This document shows, in pieces, positions 6,405 to 7,711 of a stretch of DNA of 7,711 bases (position 1 is its first letter; every line of letters starts with the position of its first letter). Below the pieces are notes generated by a model that worked only from the letters and a program-made list of their open reading frames with translations, did no database searches and was not told the DNA's origin. The translations under genes and the position numbers were made by a program. This DNA is from Pseudomonadota bacterium (GTDB lineage: Bacteria; Verrucomicrobiota; Verrucomicrobiia; Chthoniobacterales; UBA6821): positions 1 through 7,711 of the forward strand of contig RFPR01000095.1 of NCBI GenBank assembly GCA_009928265.1. Reading direction: 5' to 3'.

Positions 6405-7493
6405 TCAGTTGCCCCCCGAGACGGAATGTTCCAGACGTTCCTGGGTGTCGGCCGCCTCGATGGCTGCGATGAGGTCGACGATCTCACCCTCCATGACGCG
6501 GTCCAGATTGTAAAGGGTCAGCCCGATTCGGTGATCGGTGAGGCGGTTCTGGGGAAAGTTATAGGTACGGATCTTCTCCTCGCGCCCGCCGGATCCGATC
6601 TGGCTCTTGCGATGGGCCGCGTACTTGGCTGCCTCCTCTTCGCGCTTCTCCTCAAGGAGCCGGGAGCGCAGGATGGTGAGGGCCTTTTCCTTGTTCTTTT
6701 GCTGACTGCGACCGTCCTGACAGCGGACGATCTTTCCCGTCGGGATGTGCATGACCTGGACGGCAGAATCGGTGGTGTTGACCCCCTGACCTCCGGGACC
6801 ACCTGCTCGGCAGACCTCGATGCGGAGATCCTGGGGGCGGAGTTCGATATCGACCTCCTCGGCCTCGGGAAGCACGGCCACGGTCGCCGTGGAGGTGTGG
6901 ATGCGTCCCTGTGCCTCGGTGGCGGGAACCCGCTGGACACGGTGCACGCCGCTCTCGTAGCGGAGTCTACGGAAGACATCCTCTCCGAAGACTTGGAAGA
7001 TCACTTCCTTGTAGCCTCCGGCATCGCTTGGACTGGCCTCGATCATTTCGGTGCGCAGTCCCTCGGCCTCCGCGTAGCGGGTGTACATCCGGTAGAGATC
7101 CCCGGCAAAAATCGCGGCCTCGGAGCCACCGGTGCCGGCGCGTATTTCCACAATGGCATCGCGGTCGTCATCGGGTTGGGGGGGGAGGAGAGTGAAAAGG
7201 ACCGCCTGTTCGAGTTTCGGAATGCGGGCCTCCAGTTCTGGGACCTCAGCCGAGGCGAGTTCGGCCATTTCGGGATCGTTGCCTGAGGCGAGTTCCTGGT
7301 TCTCTTCCAACTGGGTGCGGGTCCGGGCCAGATCATCCCAGGTCGTGAGAAGCTCCTTCAGGCGGGAGTGCTCGCGTAGAACCTCGCGGGCCTTCTTGGC
7401 ATCGTCAAACAGCGACGGATCCGCGACTGCCGTCTCCAACTCGGCAAACCTCTCACGGCGTTTGGCGATGAGCGGAGCGAAATCGAGGTTCAT
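6405..7493 (-). CDS. prfA: Peptide chain release factor 1
   Basis: Class I release factor recognising UAA and UAG and triggering peptidyl-tRNA hydrolysis in the ribosome. The 362 residues match RF1. An N-terminal helical domain (about 1-105, Lys/Glu-rich) is followed by the decoding domain with the tripeptide anticodon Pro-Ala-Thr at 190-192 in HRVQRVPATEAQGRIHTS; RF2 would have Ser-Pro-Phe. The catalytic GGQ is at 234-236 in GPGGQGVNTTDSAV, the target of PrmC. The C-terminal part REEKIRTYNFPQNRLTDHRI is fully family-like. There is no programmed frameshift, as expected for RF1. The start ATG at 7491-7493 fits the family; the only Shine-Dalgarno-like bases (GGGAA, complement of 7503-7507) lie in the arm of a possible hairpin. 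It is the first gene of the tight prfA-prmC-murA group and follows rpmE after 99 bases. Confidence 0.98.
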   Translation of the reverse strand: MNLDFAPLIAKRRERFAELETAVADPSLFDDAKKAREVLREHSRLKELLTTWDDLARTRTQLEENQELASGNDPEMAELASAEVPELEARIPKLEQAVLFTLLPPQPDDDRDAIVEIRAGTGGSEAAIFAGDLYRMYTRYAEAEGLRTEMIEASPSDAGGYKEVIFQVFGEDVFRRLRYESGVHRVQRVPATEAQGRIHTSTATVAVLPEAEEVDIELRPQDLRIEVCRAGGPGGQGVNTTDSAVQVMHIPTGKIVRCQDGRSQQKNKEKALTILRSRLLEEKREEEAAKYAAHRKSQIGSGGREEKIRTYNFPQNRLTDHRIGLTLYNLDRVMEGEIVDLIAAIEAADTQERLEHSVSGGN

Positions 7494-7502
7494 TGGAGCT
7501 AG

Positions 7503-7585
7503 TTCCCGTCAGTCAAGGAACGGGAAGAGCCAGGGTGCGGATAAATCCGCCGCCTCGGATTCTCCCGACCCTTTTTGGCCGGGAG
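7503..7585 (-). promoter_or_regulatory. Inverted repeats in the rpmE-prfA spacer
   Basis: Three inverted repeats fill the 99-base spacer. They are TTCCCGT 7503-7509 with ACGGGAA 7520-7526, the palindrome GCGGATAAATCCGC at 7537-7550, and CTCCCG 7562-7567 with CGGGAG 7580-7585, whose stem can extend inward to about 9 pairs including one G-U. None is followed by a T-run on the minus strand, so a simple rpmE terminator is not supported. The hairpin nearest prfA contains its weak ribosome binding site. Regulation or RNA processing between the two genes is an inference. Confidence 0.35.
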
Positions 7586-7592
7586 GAAAAAG

Positions 7593-7711
7593 CTAGGCCT
7601 TGGAGGCGAGCTTCGGCTTGGTCGCGCGGGTGGCGCGGACATTGCCGTAACGGCGGGTGAATTTCTCGATTCGGCCTGCGGTGTCGATGAACTTCTGCTC
7701 ACCGGTGAAGT
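7593..7711 (-). CDS. rpmE: 50S ribosomal protein L31, C-terminal part
   Basis: The minus strand entering from the right window edge reads FTGEQKFIDTAGRIEKF, then TRRYGNVRATRATKPKLASKA, then TAG (7593-7595). The FTGxQKxxDTAGRxxKFxxRYG pattern is diagnostic of ribosomal protein L31, a small component of the large subunit near the central protuberance. The frame is open to the edge with 39 codons including the stop, and the N-terminal half is missing, so it cannot be seen whether the zinc-binding cysteine type or the cysteine-free type is present. A basic tail of about 15 residues follows the conserved block. An rpmE-prfA-prmC order is common in bacteria and supports the call. Confidence 0.9.
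   Translation of the reverse strand, partial: FTGEQKFIDTAGRIEKFTRRYGNVRATRATKPKLASKA

Noticed and set aside
6705..6800. RF1 GGQG instead of GGQH as an anomaly
   Set aside because: Gly or Ser after GGQ is, to my knowledge, common in RF1 proteins outside Proteobacteria, so this is normal variation.
6090..7286. 398-codon open frame on the + strand
   Set aside because: It lies antisense across prfA and the start of prmC, which are certain genes. Its product has no recognisable motif and is rich in Gly, Leu and Asp, as expected from the complement of GC-rich coding sequence.

Overview
The window looks like a housekeeping stretch of a bacterial chromosome. By eye it is moderately GC-rich (about 60%). 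The transketolase type and the gene neighbourhood suggest the Verrucomicrobiota/PVC group, but this is inferred from memory of those families. No rRNA, tRNA, CRISPR array, transposase or phage gene is visible, and no complete new multi-gene system can be supported.

Layout. Two co-directional blocks converge. The left block (+ strand) holds the 3' part of a Pro/Ala-rich protein with a C-terminal membrane anchor (2-601), a classical thioredoxin (632-955), an agmatine deiminase family enzyme (985-2034) and a full-length transketolase (2112-4085). Gaps are 30, 29 and 77 bases. The block ends at a very strong hairpin-plus-T-run terminator (4103-4140). The right block (- strand, read from the right edge) holds the C-terminal part of ribosomal protein L31 (rpmE, 7593-7711), peptide chain release factor 1 (prfA, 6405-7493), its glutamine methyltransferase (prmC, 5559-6401) and MurA (murA, 4304-5566). 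prfA and prmC are separated by 3 bases and prmC and murA overlap by 8 bases, so these three are almost certainly co-transcribed and translationally coupled.

How the genes work together. The right block is a translation and cell-wall module: L31 is part of the 50S subunit, RF1 terminates at UAA/UAG, PrmC methylates the GGQ glutamine of RF1, and MurA starts peptidoglycan synthesis. The left block is metabolic and looser: redox (Trx), arginine/agmatine catabolism and the non-oxidative pentose phosphate pathway.

The least ordinary sequence is the 218-base convergent spacer (4086-4303). Besides the terminator it carries a 64-base imperfect palindrome (4223-4286) with three paired blocks and two interior loops, which resembles a REP/MITE-type dispersed element. 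Other points of interest are an NLPY instead of NPPY catalytic motif in PrmC, a divergent segment in MurA just before its PDRIEAGT motif, inverted repeats in the rpmE-prfA spacer that could hide the prfA ribosome binding site, competing short stems in the tkt leader, and the scarcity of Shine-Dalgarno sequences.
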